Below are positions 1 through 7,267 of a stretch of DNA of 25,656 nt, piece after piece. The translations under genes and the position numbers were made by a program. Source of the stretch: Lachnospira sp. UBA4285 (lineage in GTDB: Bacteria; Bacillota; Clostridia; Lachnospirales; Lachnospiraceae); NCBI GenBank assembly GCA_002394965.1, contig DGVL01000066.1:9459-35114 (forward strand), read 5' to 3'. The first letter of the stretch is position 1. Every line of letters begins with the position of its first letter. The notes beneath the pieces are model-generated. The model had not been told where the DNA came from and made no database searches. It saw only the letters and a list, made by a program, of their open reading frames with translations.

Positions 1-2612
1 CCGTCGGCAAGCGCGCTGTAGCGGTGGTTGCAGACCTCAAAGCGGTCCTGGTCGCAGACCCGGGAGCGGTGCGTCGGACGGCGGATGAATCCGTACTGGA
101 TTTCGTTGATGCCTTCCTCCGCGAGTACATTTATCGGGAAGGCTGCCTTGAGAAGCCGGTGCGTCTCTTTCCAGTCGATGTGCATGTGAATCTCCAGGCG
201 CCGCGAACCTGCGTCAAGGCGGATCTCCTGCCGGTACGGCGAGCGTCCGATGATGCCTTTTACAAGAAGCGAGCAGCGCAGCGGATCCTCGGTGAGTACG
301 CCAACGGATATGTCCTTTGCCCCGTCCACTTCCTGCTGCGCGTAGTTGGAATCGATGTCCCAGGCGTCGAATTTGCGCGGGACATCCCGGAACATGCGCA
401 GATGATTCATGGGCCCGGCGGCAAATTCCCGGCCGCTTGAAAGGCAGACAAGCGAGCGGATCTCGCCGCGCTCGTCGATCCTGGCGCGCAGGTATCCGTT
501 CTCAAGAACCAGGCAGCCTTCCCCGTCCGCAGAGAGCCGCACGCCAGGGACGCCGTCCGGAAGTTCCTGCGCTGCCGCGGCGCTTCCAAACGCCGGGAGA
601 CTGGCATATGCGAGCGCGCCCGGGGCCTTCGATTCACCCGAAAGCGGCACGACAGCCGTGCGGGGGAAGCCCAGCGAATTGAAGACAAGCAGATTCTGAG
701 TGGCCTCGCGGGAAGTCGGAGCTGACGTCTCCGCACCGCCATCTTTCATCCCGGCAAGAGAGGCGAGCGCACGGCGAGTCAGACGGCCGGCGCCGTCCAG
801 CACTTCCTGAAATACCGGGATAACCTCCTCGTAGACCTTTCCGATGCAGGAGCCGGGGAGAATATCGTGAAACTGTAGCGTCAGCAGCTTCTTCCAGAGC
901 TCGTCAAGCGTCTCCTTCGGCCACGGAAGGCCTTTTCCGGACGCGAAGGCGCTCCAGATCTCGGCCTCCCGCAGAGCCAGCTCGCAGCGGCGGTTGAGCT
1001 TCTTGACGTCCGCCTGCGAGGTGTACGTGCCGCGGTGCGCGCTGAAATACAGCTCGCCCGTCCAGGTGTGCTTCGGGCCGCCCTGCGCCTCGCCGTCCTT
1101 GAAGAACTCCATGGGGCCGGCCATCCGGACCTGCGAAGCACCCTCCAGGTGCGCCTCGCGGCGGTTGTACTCGATGAATTCTCTGGCCGGGCCGCCGCCG
1201 CCGTCCCCGTACCCGTACGGGTAGAGAAATGCTTCCAGATCCCGCTTCTGCCGGCGGCTCTTCCAGGCCTGCGCCACGGAAGCCGGATCGGTGCGGTAGG
1301 TGTAGCTGGTCGGCAGAAATGACGTGATCTTCGAGCCGTCGATGCCCTGCCAGTAGAAATAGTGGTACGGGAACTGCTCCCCGTCGTTGTAGCTCCAGAA
1401 AATCTTCTGCGTCACAAGATAGTTCACCCCGCATCCTTTCAGGATCTGCGGGAGCTGGCCGGAATATCCGAACGTGTCCGGCAGCCACAGAAGTACGGAA
1501 TCTACGTCAAACATCCGGCGGTAGTAACATTTCCCATAGAGGAGCTGGCGGATCAGGGACTCGCCCGAGGGCACGTTCGTGTCGGGCTCGACCCACATGG
1601 CGCCGTCCGCGATCCATCGGCCGTCCTTTACCGCCTGCTGGATCTTTGCGAACAGATCCGGGTAGTACTTCCGGCACATCTCGTACTCCGCCGGCTGACT
1701 CTGCAGGAAGCAGTAGTCCGGGTACTCGGAGAGCAGCCGCAGCTGCGCGGCGAATGTTCGGGCCGTCTTGCGGTGCGTCTCTTCAAGCGGCCAGAGCCAG
1801 GCCAGGTCCAGATGCGCGTTGCCGACAGCGTAGAATTTCGCCGCCGTTGAGCCGCACTCCGAGGTGAGGCATGGCCGCAGAATCTCCCGCGCTTTCCGGT
1901 AGCCGCGGATCCGCTCCGCCGCCGGCTGTTCGAAATCCACCGCCAGCGTGAAGCGCTCGAGAGCGTCCGCGACGTGGGCCGCCCGCAGGCTGTCCGGGTC
2001 AAGCACCGTGAGCAGGCTCTGAAGGGTCACAACGTCCATGTACAGCTGATAGGCGTCCTCGTTGAAGACCCCGTACGTGCAGTGCCCCAGCCGCCGTCTG
2101 GCCCCTTCCACGGCTGTGTCCTGATAGCTGCCTGGCAGAACGGGCCCTGTGGCGCAGCCGCCAGTCGGAGCCTCCGGCACGAAGTGCCCCGCATACGTCT
2201 CCATGGCGAAATCAAACACCTCGCCGCCTCTTGCCGCCTCAGCAATCGTGTTGTCGACAAAGTAGTGATGCGGCTCGTCCATCCCGGGCGCCCGGTACGT
2301 TCCGAACGGCTGACCGTTCAGGAAAAGCGTCGACTCGCCGCCGGGGTCAAGGTTCAGCACGATCCGCTTGCCCCGGGCGCGCTCCGGCAGAGTAAAGGAA
2401 GCCACAAACCAGCCGTACTCATACTCGCGACCCCAGACAAATCCTGGATCCACTGGCTTGTCTGCCATCTTCACGGCTTCTTCCTCCGGGATCTGGCGCT
2501 CCGTAAAGCATGCCTTGAAATGCAGTTCGCCAAGCGGCGCGTAAAAGTCGTCCTTCAGCGTCCGGATCCAGTGAGAAATCCGCTCACTCCATTCTGATGT
2601 CTGAATCTTCAT
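1..2612 (-). CDS. GH38 alpha-mannosidase (C-terminus beyond window)
   Basis: This is a retaining, metal-dependent alpha-mannosidase of glycoside hydrolase family 38, probably cytoplasmic because no signal peptide is visible. I read one uninterrupted frame from the ATG at 2612 down to position 3, giving 870 residues. The metal-binding motif AHLDLAWLWP has His267 and Asp269. LPDTFGYSG carries the likely nucleophile Asp379, and HDILPGS supplies further metal ligands at His582 and Asp583. An N-terminal beta-rich region (about 1-250) precedes the catalytic barrel. Family members are usually about 1,000-1,050 residues, so roughly 150-180 C-terminal residues are missing here only because the window ends. 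An AAAGGG ribosome site lies about 11 bases upstream of the start. It is divergent from the flavoprotein gene at 2783. Family assignment is firm; the linkage it cleaves is not known. Confidence 0.95.
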   Translation of the reverse strand, partial: MKIQTSEWSERISHWIRTLKDDFYAPLGELHFKACFTERQIPEEEAVKMADKPVDPGFVWGREYEYGWFVASFTLPERARGKRIVLNLDPGGESTLFLNGQPFGTYRAPGMDEPHHYFVDNTIAEAARGGEVFDFAMETYAGHFVPEAPTGGCATGPVLPGSYQDTAVEGARRRLGHCTYGVFNEDAYQLYMDVVTLQSLLTVLDPDSLRAAHVADALERFTLAVDFEQPAAERIRGYRKAREILRPCLTSECGSTAAKFYAVGNAHLDLAWLWPLEETHRKTARTFAAQLRLLSEYPDYCFLQSQPAEYEMCRKYYPDLFAKIQQAVKDGRWIADGAMWVEPDTNVPSGESLIRQLLYGKCYYRRMFDVDSVLLWLPDTFGYSGQLPQILKGCGVNYLVTQKIFWSYNDGEQFPYHYFYWQGIDGSKITSFLPTSYTYRTDPASVAQAWKSRRQKRDLEAFLYPYGYGDGGGGPAREFIEYNRREAHLEGASQVRMAGPMEFFKDGEAQGGPKHTWTGELYFSAHRGTYTSQADVKKLNRRCELALREAEIWSAFASGKGLPWPKETLDELWKKLLTLQFHDILPGSCIGKVYEEVIPVFQEVLDGAGRLTRRALASLAGMKDGGAETSAPTSREATQNLLVFNSLGFPRTAVVPLSGESKAPGALAYASLPAFGSAAAAQELPDGVPGVRLSADGEGCLVLENGYLRARIDERGEIRSLVCLSSGREFAAGPMNHLRMFRDVPRKFDAWDIDSNYAQQEVDGAKDISVGVLTEDPLRCSLLVKGIIGRSPYRQEIRLDAGSRRLEIHMHIDWKETHRLLKAAFPINVLAEEGINEIQYGFIRRPTHRSRVCDQDRFEVCNHRYSALAD

Positions 2613-2656
2613 GTCACAAGATACCCTTTCGAACGTATTTTTCTACTATCCTGTTT

Positions 2657-2669
2657 ACCGTATGACGGT
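2657..2669. promoter_or_regulatory. Operator-like palindrome upstream of the mannosidase
   Basis: The sequence ACCGT-ATG-ACGGT is a 5-3-5 inverted repeat about 45 bases upstream of the mannosidase start, in the divergent gap 2613-2782. A repressor or activator site is possible. No cognate regulator is visible beside it, and a short palindrome can occur by chance. Confidence 0.3.
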
Positions 2670-2726
2670 CGAATTTTCAAGAGGAATCCGGACCTTTTTT
2701 TATGACATCTGAAGCGTGGCGCTCTG

Positions 2727-2735
2727 TGATATAAT
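2727..2735 (+). promoter_or_regulatory. Extended -10 promoter of the flavoprotein gene
   Basis: TG-A-TATAAT is a perfect -10 hexamer with the extended TGn element. No good -35 box is present at 16-18 bases upstream, which fits an extended -10 promoter. Predicted transcription starts near 2742, leaving a leader of about 40 bases containing the ACAGGAGG ribosome site at 2767-2774. Confidence 0.6.
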
Positions 2736-2782
2736 CCAATGTATTACAAACAGAACAATATAACGGACAGGAGGTTTTCGAT

Positions 2783-3178
2783 ATGGAAGAGATTCTTAAG
2801 TTCCTGCAGGATGCAGGCGTGTGGTACCTGGCGACGGACGAGGACGGACAGCCGCATGTACGCCCGTTCGGATCCCAGATGATCTGGAACGGAAAGCTGT
2901 ACTTCCAGACGGGCTTGCGCAAAGACGTCGCGAAACAGCTGCTCAGAAACCCGAAGATCGAGATCAGCGCGATGAACAAAAAAGGCGAGTGGCTCCGCCT
3001 GAAGGCTGAGGCAGTCTATGACCCGGCGATTGAGGCCCAGCAGGCGATGCTTGACACGATGCCGGAGCTTAAAAAGATGTACGCAGCCGGCGACGGCAAC
3101 ACAGCGGTGTTCTATCTTAAGAACGCCGAGGCGGCGATCTGCAGCTTTACGGCAGAACCGAAGGAAATCACATTCTGA
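2783..3178 (+). CDS. Pyridoxamine 5'-phosphate oxidase family flavoprotein
   Basis: This is a 131-residue single-domain protein of the pyridoxamine-phosphate-oxidase-like split-barrel fold, which binds FMN or a related cofactor. The N-terminal stretch WYLATDEDGQPHVRPFGSQM followed by the KLYFQTG strand and a basic segment (RKDVAKQLLRNPKIEI) is typical of the small family members in anaerobic Firmicutes. These are usually annotated as putative general stress or flavin-binding proteins of unknown substrate. It is too short to be a true PdxH, which is about 200 residues. The start has an ACAGGAGG site 8 bases upstream. It appears to be a single-gene transcript, with its own promoter and a strong hairpin just after the stop. 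No functional link to its neighbours is evident. Confidence 0.85.
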   Translation: MEEILKFLQDAGVWYLATDEDGQPHVRPFGSQMIWNGKLYFQTGLRKDVAKQLLRNPKIEISAMNKKGEWLRLKAEAVYDPAIEAQQAMLDTMPELKKMYAAGDGNTAVFYLKNAEAAICSFTAEPKEITF

Positions 3179-3200
3179 TGGGAGATGTATAAAAAAGAGG

Positions 3201-3227
3201 AGGCCCGGGCGATGAAAGCCCGGGCCT
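3201..3227 (+). terminator. GC-rich hairpin after the flavoprotein gene
   Basis: AGGCCCGGGC pairs perfectly with GCCCGGGCCT across a 7-base loop, 22 bases after the stop codon. The downstream T-run is weak on the plus strand. A run of six A at 3191-3196 precedes the stem, so the T-run is better on the minus strand. Position between two same-strand genes, just before a new promoter, still favours a terminator for the flavoprotein gene. Confidence 0.65.
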
Positions 3228-3281
3228 TATGCATGATTGACATGCCGAGGAAATCGTGACAGAGGAAATTGTCCGGCAGTT

Positions 3282-3290
3282 TGCTATAAT
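3282..3290 (+). promoter_or_regulatory. Extended -10 promoter of the VanW-DltA-DltC cassette
   Basis: TG-C-TATAAT is a perfect extended -10 element with no convincing -35. The predicted transcript begins near 3297. It therefore decides the start of the next gene: the in-frame ATG at 3237 lies upstream of the promoter and would not be transcribed, whereas the GTG at 3315 sits behind an AGGGGGTGG site at 3300-3308. Confidence 0.6.
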
Positions 3291-3314
3291 TATGGAAGAA
3301 GGGGGTGGATACTT

Positions 3315-4142
3315 GTGGGGCGAAAACTGTTTTGCGAGATCAGTCCGACGACATACCGGATTTCCGTGCGGAAGGAAATCATCCTGCGGTATCTGCGGGA
3401 CGGTTTCCGCCGCGAGAAGATAGCAGCAGTGCACGAGGCAGAAGAACTTCCCAATATGGTGAAGAGCCACAGTTCCATACTGCTCCGGAAACTGGCCGGG
3501 GTGGATATGCAGCTGCAGGAGAACAAGGTGACGAATATCCGGTTCGCCTGCGAGAGGATCAACGGGATTGTCATCCGCCCTGGCGAGACATTTTCCTTCT
3601 GGCGCACGGTGGGCCCGGCGGGGAAGAAACAGGGCTACAAGGAAGGCCTGGTCATCAGCAGCGGGCGGCTGCTGAAAGGATACGGCGGCGGACTCTGTCA
3701 GATGGCGAATATGGTCCACTGGCTCGTTTTAAACAGCCCGCTCACCGTCACGGAGCTTCACCATCACACCGACGCGATCTTTCCGGACGACCGCCGGCGC
3801 GTCCCGTTCGGGACGGGGACATCCGTGTTCTACAACTACATCGACTACCGGTTCAAGAACAACACGGATCAGAGCGTACAGCTCCTGGTCTGGGTTGCAG
3901 ACGGGGCGTTAAACGGGGAACTGCGGAGCGAGCGGGCATTTCCCTGCCGCTACCGGCTTGTCGAGGAGAACAGCCATTTTCGCAAAGAAGGGGACAAGTA
4001 CTTCCGCATCTCCCAGGTGTACCGGATCGTCATCGACCGGGAGAGCGGCCGGGAACTTCGTAGAGAGCAGATTCTCGACAATCACTCGGAGGTCCTCTAC
4101 GATTATTCCCTCATTCCAAAGGAGCAGATCCGAGATGACTGA
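3315..4142 (+). CDS. VanW family protein
   Basis: The protein has 275 residues from the GTG at 3315, the same length as I recall for VanW of VanB-type vancomycin-resistance clusters. The VanW core is clear: QENKV (68-72), RPGETFSFW (88-96), GGGLCQMANMVHW (124-136) with an invariant-looking Cys128, and HHHTDAIFP (149-157). It has no signal peptide or membrane segment and no added peptidoglycan-binding domain, so it should be cytosolic. The function of VanW is not established for any family member. It overlaps the DltA-like gene by 8 bases, which implies translational coupling and a shared job in D-alanine chemistry. No vanHAX-type ligase, VanS/VanR or VanY is nearby, so glycopeptide resistance should not be assumed. 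Confidence 0.9.
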   Translation: MGRKLFCEISPTTYRISVRKEIILRYLRDGFRREKIAAVHEAEELPNMVKSHSSILLRKLAGVDMQLQENKVTNIRFACERINGIVIRPGETFSFWRTVGPAGKKQGYKEGLVISSGRLLKGYGGGLCQMANMVHWLVLNSPLTVTELHHHTDAIFPDDRRRVPFGTGTSVFYNYIDYRFKNNTDQSVQLLVWVADGALNGELRSERAFPCRYRLVEENSHFRKEGDKYFRISQVYRIVIDRESGRELRREQILDNHSEVLYDYSLIPKEQIRDD

Positions 4143-5634
4143 GCGGGAAGAGATCCTTGAGCGGATCCGGGAAGCGGCGCGTTTCTTTCCGGACCGGACA
4201 GCTTTCGAGAACGGGCAAAGCCGGCTCTCATACCGGGAACTCCTGGCGCAGGCGCAGGACTATGGCAGACTGCTGAAAGCCATGGGAGACAGCCCTGTGA
4301 TTCTGTACGGACACATGGAGTGTGAGATGGCGGTGGGAATCCTTGCCTGCATGGCTGCCGGCCGGGCATATGTCCCGGTTGACAGCTTTACACCGGCCTC
4401 GCGCCTGCAAAAAGCAGCCGGGATCTGTGGCGCGTCGCTGCTTCTGTGTCCGGGTGAGGCACCGGAGCTTCCCGGGCTCAGGAGCGTGACGCTCCGGCAG
4501 CTGCAGTCTTCAGCGCCCGGACTCAGGGATGCGGCGGATACGAGCCGTGCAGCCGGAGCAGGGGAGTATGGCAAAGAACTTCCTGGCAGGACCAATGAGA
4601 CGGCCTACATCATCTTTACGTCCGGGAGCACCGGCGAGCCGAAAGGCGTCCCGGTCTCGTACCGGAACCTGGCGAATTTCGTCCGCTGGATCACGGGGCT
4701 GGCGCCTCTGCCCGGGCGCGCGCATCAGCGGGTGCTTCAGCAGGCAAGCTTCAGCTTTGACCTGAGTGTGGCGGATTTTTTCTACGCACTGTCTCTGGGG
4801 CACACGGTCGTGGCGTTCGACGGGAACGTCATGAAGGATTACGGGCGGCTTGCGGAAGTTCTTAAAAGCATTGACATGACGGTTACGACGCCGGCTTTCA
4901 TGAAGCTTAATCTCGTGAACCCGGACTTCTGCCGGGAGAACTATCCCCGGCTTGCCTGCAGCTACTGCTGCGGCGAGCGGCTGGATGCGACCGTGGCGGT
5001 GCGGCTTCTGAAGGCTTTTCCCGATCTGACGCTCTTCAATGCGTACGGCCCGACCGAGGCGGCCTCGGCGGTCTGCGCGGCCGTGATCACGCAGCAGATG
5101 GCAGAGAGCGCGGCGGCTGCGGGCGGCCTTCTGCCAGTCGGAAGGCTCAGCACGGCTGCCACAGCGATTGCGGTTGAAGATGGTGAAATCGTCCTGAGGG
5201 GAGCAAGTGTCTCGGACGGATATCTGGGAGGCATCACCGGCGGCTTCTACCGGGATGGCGGCGAAAACGCCTACCGGACCGGCGACCTGGGATATATCCG
5301 GGACGGCATGCTTTTCTGCGAAGGAAGGCGGGACAGCCAGATCAAGTACAAGGGCTACCGGATTGAGCTGCACGACATCGAGAGCAACCTCGCCCGCGTG
5401 AAGGGCGTCCGGGACTGCGCCGTCATCGCGCTGCGCAAAGCGGGTGGCGCGGTGAAGGCTCTGCGGGCATTTGCCGTGGCGGATCCGGGAGTCACCGAAG
5501 AGTACCTGAGGCAGAAACTTGCGGAACTTGTACCCGCGTACATGGTGCCGGCGACACTGGTCATGCTGGAACGCATGCCAGTCACGGCAAATGGGAAGAC
5601 AGACAGAAAGGCATTGGAGCGATATGGAGCGTGA
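4135..5634 (+). CDS. dltA: DltA-like D-alanine--carrier protein ligase
   Basis: This ANL-superfamily adenylating enzyme would activate an amino acid with ATP and load it on the phosphopantetheine of the adjacent carrier protein. It has 499 residues, close to the usual DltA length of about 500. Visible motifs are the P-loop TAYIIFTSGSTGEPKG (156-171), FSFDLSVADFF (206-216), YGPTEAAS (304-311), YRTGDLGY (380-387), GRRDSQIKYKGYRIE (397-411) and NGKTDRK (486-492) with catalytic Lys488. The CGE segment (Cys279-Gly-Glu) matches the DltA position whose cysteine is associated with D-alanine selection. AAAGGAG lies 10 bases before the ATG, which overlaps the VanW stop. It overlaps the carrier gene by 11 bases. 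D-alanine is the likely substrate, but no DltB or DltD is present to use it in wall teichoic acid. Confidence 0.85.
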   Translation: MTEREEILERIREAARFFPDRTAFENGQSRLSYRELLAQAQDYGRLLKAMGDSPVILYGHMECEMAVGILACMAAGRAYVPVDSFTPASRLQKAAGICGASLLLCPGEAPELPGLRSVTLRQLQSSAPGLRDAADTSRAAGAGEYGKELPGRTNETAYIIFTSGSTGEPKGVPVSYRNLANFVRWITGLAPLPGRAHQRVLQQASFSFDLSVADFFYALSLGHTVVAFDGNVMKDYGRLAEVLKSIDMTVTTPAFMKLNLVNPDFCRENYPRLACSYCCGERLDATVAVRLLKAFPDLTLFNAYGPTEAASAVCAAVITQQMAESAAAAGGLLPVGRLSTAATAIAVEDGEIVLRGASVSDGYLGGITGGFYRDGGENAYRTGDLGYIRDGMLFCEGRRDSQIKYKGYRIELHDIESNLARVKGVRDCAVIALRKAGGAVKALRAFAVADPGVTEEYLRQKLAELVPAYMVPATLVMLERMPVTANGKTDRKALERYGA

Positions 5635-5860
5635 CGCGCTGAACGTAAAGGATCTTCTGTACGAGGTGACAGAGGACAGGCGGGTGTACCGGGATGACAC
5701 GGAGCTGCTGGACAGCGGGATCCTGGACTCGCTGGCCTTCATGGAACTCTTCACGAGACTGGAGGATTACGGCGTCGAGATCTATCCGACCCGGATCGAC
5801 CGCGAGCGGCTGCGGACGGTGAAGAGCGTGGAAGAGCTGGTGCGGGAGTACGGGGGATGA
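5624..5860 (+). CDS. dltC: DltC-like D-alanyl carrier protein
   Basis: This 78-residue acyl-carrier-type protein matches the usual length of DltC. LLDSGILDSLAFMEL contains the phosphopantetheine attachment Ser36, followed by the helical IxxYPTRIDRERLRTVKSVEELV region typical of DltC. It would carry D-alanine as a thioester after loading by the preceding ligase. The ATG at 5624 is 5 bases after a GGAG site and lies inside the end of the ligase gene, so the two are translationally coupled. An upstream in-frame ATG at 5519 would add 35 residues that are out of family and is rejected. Its own stop overlaps another ATG (ATGA at 5857-5860), suggesting that a fourth coupled gene once followed. Confidence 0.85.
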   Translation: MERDALNVKDLLYEVTEDRRVYRDDTELLDSGILDSLAFMELFTRLEDYGVEIYPTRIDRERLRTVKSVEELVREYGG

Positions 5861-5907
5861 GTGACGGAATCCAGCCCGTGCCGCTGTTTGCTGTGTTCTG
5901 TGAGTGA
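5857..5907 (+). pseudogene. 16-codon remnant of a coupled fourth gene (candidate)
   Basis: The ATGA overlap at the end of the carrier gene opens a frame reading MSDGIQPVPLFAVFCE and then TGA. It ends one base before the stop codon of the convergent AraC gene. The ATGA geometry is the normal sign of translational coupling, but 16 codons cannot encode the expected partner such as a membrane acyltransferase. I read it as the stub of a gene lost by deletion or replacement. It could also be a chance ATG; the peptide resembles nothing I recognise. Confidence 0.35.
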
Positions 5908-5908
5908 A

Positions 5909-6790
5909 TCAGATGTTTTCACCACTCATCCGCCTGGCCATCTGATAAGCTTTTGGCGAGACACCTACATGTCTGGTAAAGGTTCTGGAAAAGTTAGCGT
6001 AGTTGTTGAAACCGGATTGAAAACAGGCGTCATACGGTTTGAATCCTGCTTTTAATTTCTGACGGGCAAAGGATAGTCTTTTTTCGATAATATACTGCCC
6101 GATCGATCCGCCGGTAAATTCGTGGAATGTCCGGCACAAATAATATTTATTGATGTGGACAGCTTCGGAGATAGCATCAAGACTGACCGGTTCGGTAAGA
6201 TGGTTGTCGATGTACTGAAACGTTTCTATGATAAAAGCAGGCATGCTTTCCGGCCAGGTGTCAGATACTCTTCCGCTGTTTGGATGATTTTTTTCCGCCC
6301 GGTAAAGCAGGATCAGAACCTGGGCGATGCAGGAATCCCGAAGTAAGAGACTGTCAAAATCAATTGGTTCGCTGAGCGTTTTCTCGATCTTTTTCATCAA
6401 ATCGTGAATCTGGATAAAGGAGTCGTGATCGGGCCGGATTACTTTGATTTTCTGATTGTCCCCCTTGAAAAAGAGCTGTGTGAGACGCCGGTAATCTTCT
6501 TCACGCCCGATAAATGTATAATCCTCCCGAATATTCAGGACATCACGTACATAGGGCGTTTCATCGTTCTGATACCCCCGATGGAAGACATATGGCGGGA
6601 CCATTATTACATCACCGGGATGCATATAGATGGAGTCCTTCTCGTAATACAGGCTGACATTTCCACTCACAAAAGGAAGAATTTCAAATCCGTTATGGGA
6701 GTGAAAGGTGAAATAGTGAGGGAGAGTCTCCGCTTTGCACTTGCAGGTTACAGGGGCTGGTATACTGTCGTAGGCAATATTTTTTTTCAT
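5909..6790 (-). CDS. AraC family regulator with cupin sensor domain
   Basis: This 293-residue transcription regulator has an N-terminal cupin-like sugar-sensing domain (about 20-90), with the HSHNGFEILPFVSG and MHPGDVIMVPP segments typical of the fold. A C-terminal double helix-turn-helix AraC domain spans about 187-285 and includes SLDAISEAVHINKYYLCRTF and GFNNYANFSRTFTRHVGVSPKAY. It is divergent from the importer genes starting at 7268, so it most likely controls them in response to an imported sugar. An AAAGGTGA site lies 10 bases before the ATG. Its stop is one base from the end of the 16-codon stub on the other strand. Base composition is lower in GC than the cassette to its left. Confidence 0.92.
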   Translation of the reverse strand: MKKNIAYDSIPAPVTCKCKAETLPHYFTFHSHNGFEILPFVSGNVSLYYEKDSIYMHPGDVIMVPPYVFHRGYQNDETPYVRDVLNIREDYTFIGREEDYRRLTQLFFKGDNQKIKVIRPDHDSFIQIHDLMKKIEKTLSEPIDFDSLLLRDSCIAQVLILLYRAEKNHPNSGRVSDTWPESMPAFIIETFQYIDNHLTEPVSLDAISEAVHINKYYLCRTFHEFTGGSIGQYIIEKRLSFARQKLKAGFKPYDACFQSGFNNYANFSRTFTRHVGVSPKAYQMARRMSGENI

Positions 6791-6836
6791 GTCTTTTCTG
6801 TCACCTTTATCAGCAACTTAATGTTTTTCAATCTAT

Positions 6837-6848
6837 TTTTGTGCAAAA
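6837..6848. promoter_or_regulatory. Palindromic site TTTTGTGCAAAA near the AraC start
   Basis: A 12-base near-palindrome (10 of 12 positions symmetric) lies about 46 bases upstream of the AraC start codon. It shares TTGTGCA with the larger palindrome at 7158-7175. It may be an autoregulatory site for the AraC protein or for another regulator. Confidence 0.35.
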
Positions 6849-7157
6849 TGCCCGAAAAGTCAAGAAACGCAATAATAATACAAAAGATGTTAGAAGAAAT
6901 ATCGACGGATATGCCGTATAGTTAGGACATCAGCAAGTTCATAAAGATGCTTTCGGGGGACGTGAATCCGAAAGGAAGACAACGGTATTTCTAATTAGAG
7001 GTGAAACTGCGTTTTAATCGTTGTTACTTCAATGAAAATATAGGGATTAGCATAATAATCTTTGAATAACAATCTGTTATCGGCGTCAAGAAAAGAGAAC
7101 GGACGACGAATAACCGAGTGAATCTTTGGTCCTATAAAATATCTCTGGTAAAACTGT

Positions 7158-7175
7158 AAAATTGTGCATAATTTT
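7158..7175. promoter_or_regulatory. 18-base palindrome before the importer operon
   Basis: AAAATTGTGCATAATTTT is symmetric at 16 of 18 positions around TGCA, and it contains a -10-like CATAAT at 7167-7172. It lies about 93 bases upstream of the first permease start. Overlap of the palindrome with a possible -10 suggests an operator; whether activator or repressor binds is unknown. Confidence 0.4.
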
Positions 7176-7267
7176 CGGGGAGGGGGTACTCACCTTTATT
7201 AAATTGCGCTTTTTGCAGTCAACAGGGGGCTGTTCTCACGAATCAAAGCAGCAGGCAGGAGGCGTGT

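Larger units (their letters stand above)
6791..7267. promoter_or_regulatory. 477-base AT-rich divergent regulatory region
   Basis: No credible gene is present; the short open frames here overlap regulatory-looking DNA. The region separates the AraC gene from the importer operon and is AT-rich. It holds two palindromic elements sharing TTGTGCA (6837-6848 and 7158-7175), a -10-like CATAAT inside the second, and another -10-like TATAAA at 7133-7138. No convincing -35 accompanies either, which fits activator-dependent transcription. The AGGCAGGAGG ribosome site of the first permease lies at its right end. Confidence 0.6.

Noticed and set aside
24..2597. Several plus-strand open frames of 60-207 codons over the left end
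   Set aside because: They all lie opposite one continuous minus-strand GH38 reading frame with intact metal and catalytic motifs. They appear as separate frames only because the true gene runs off the window.
4510..5754. A 414-codon minus-strand open frame opposite the DltA-like and DltC-like genes
   Set aside because: The plus strand has complete adenylation-domain and carrier motifs in the right order. The antisense product is Arg/His-rich with no family signature and no ribosome site of note.
3315..5860. Reading the VanW gene as evidence for vancomycin resistance
   Set aside because: No D-Ala-D-Lac ligase, VanH, VanX, VanY or VanR/VanS is present, and VanW alone is not known to confer resistance.
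4135..5860. A nonribosomal peptide synthetase module
   Set aside because: The adenylation enzyme is a stand-alone protein of DltA length with a separate DltC-like carrier. No condensation or thioesterase domain is present.
7221..7234. Small AACAG-GGGG-CTGTT hairpin in the leader of the first permease
   Set aside because: Five base pairs with a tetraloop is within chance for a region of this size, and no T-run or conserved leader structure accompanies it.
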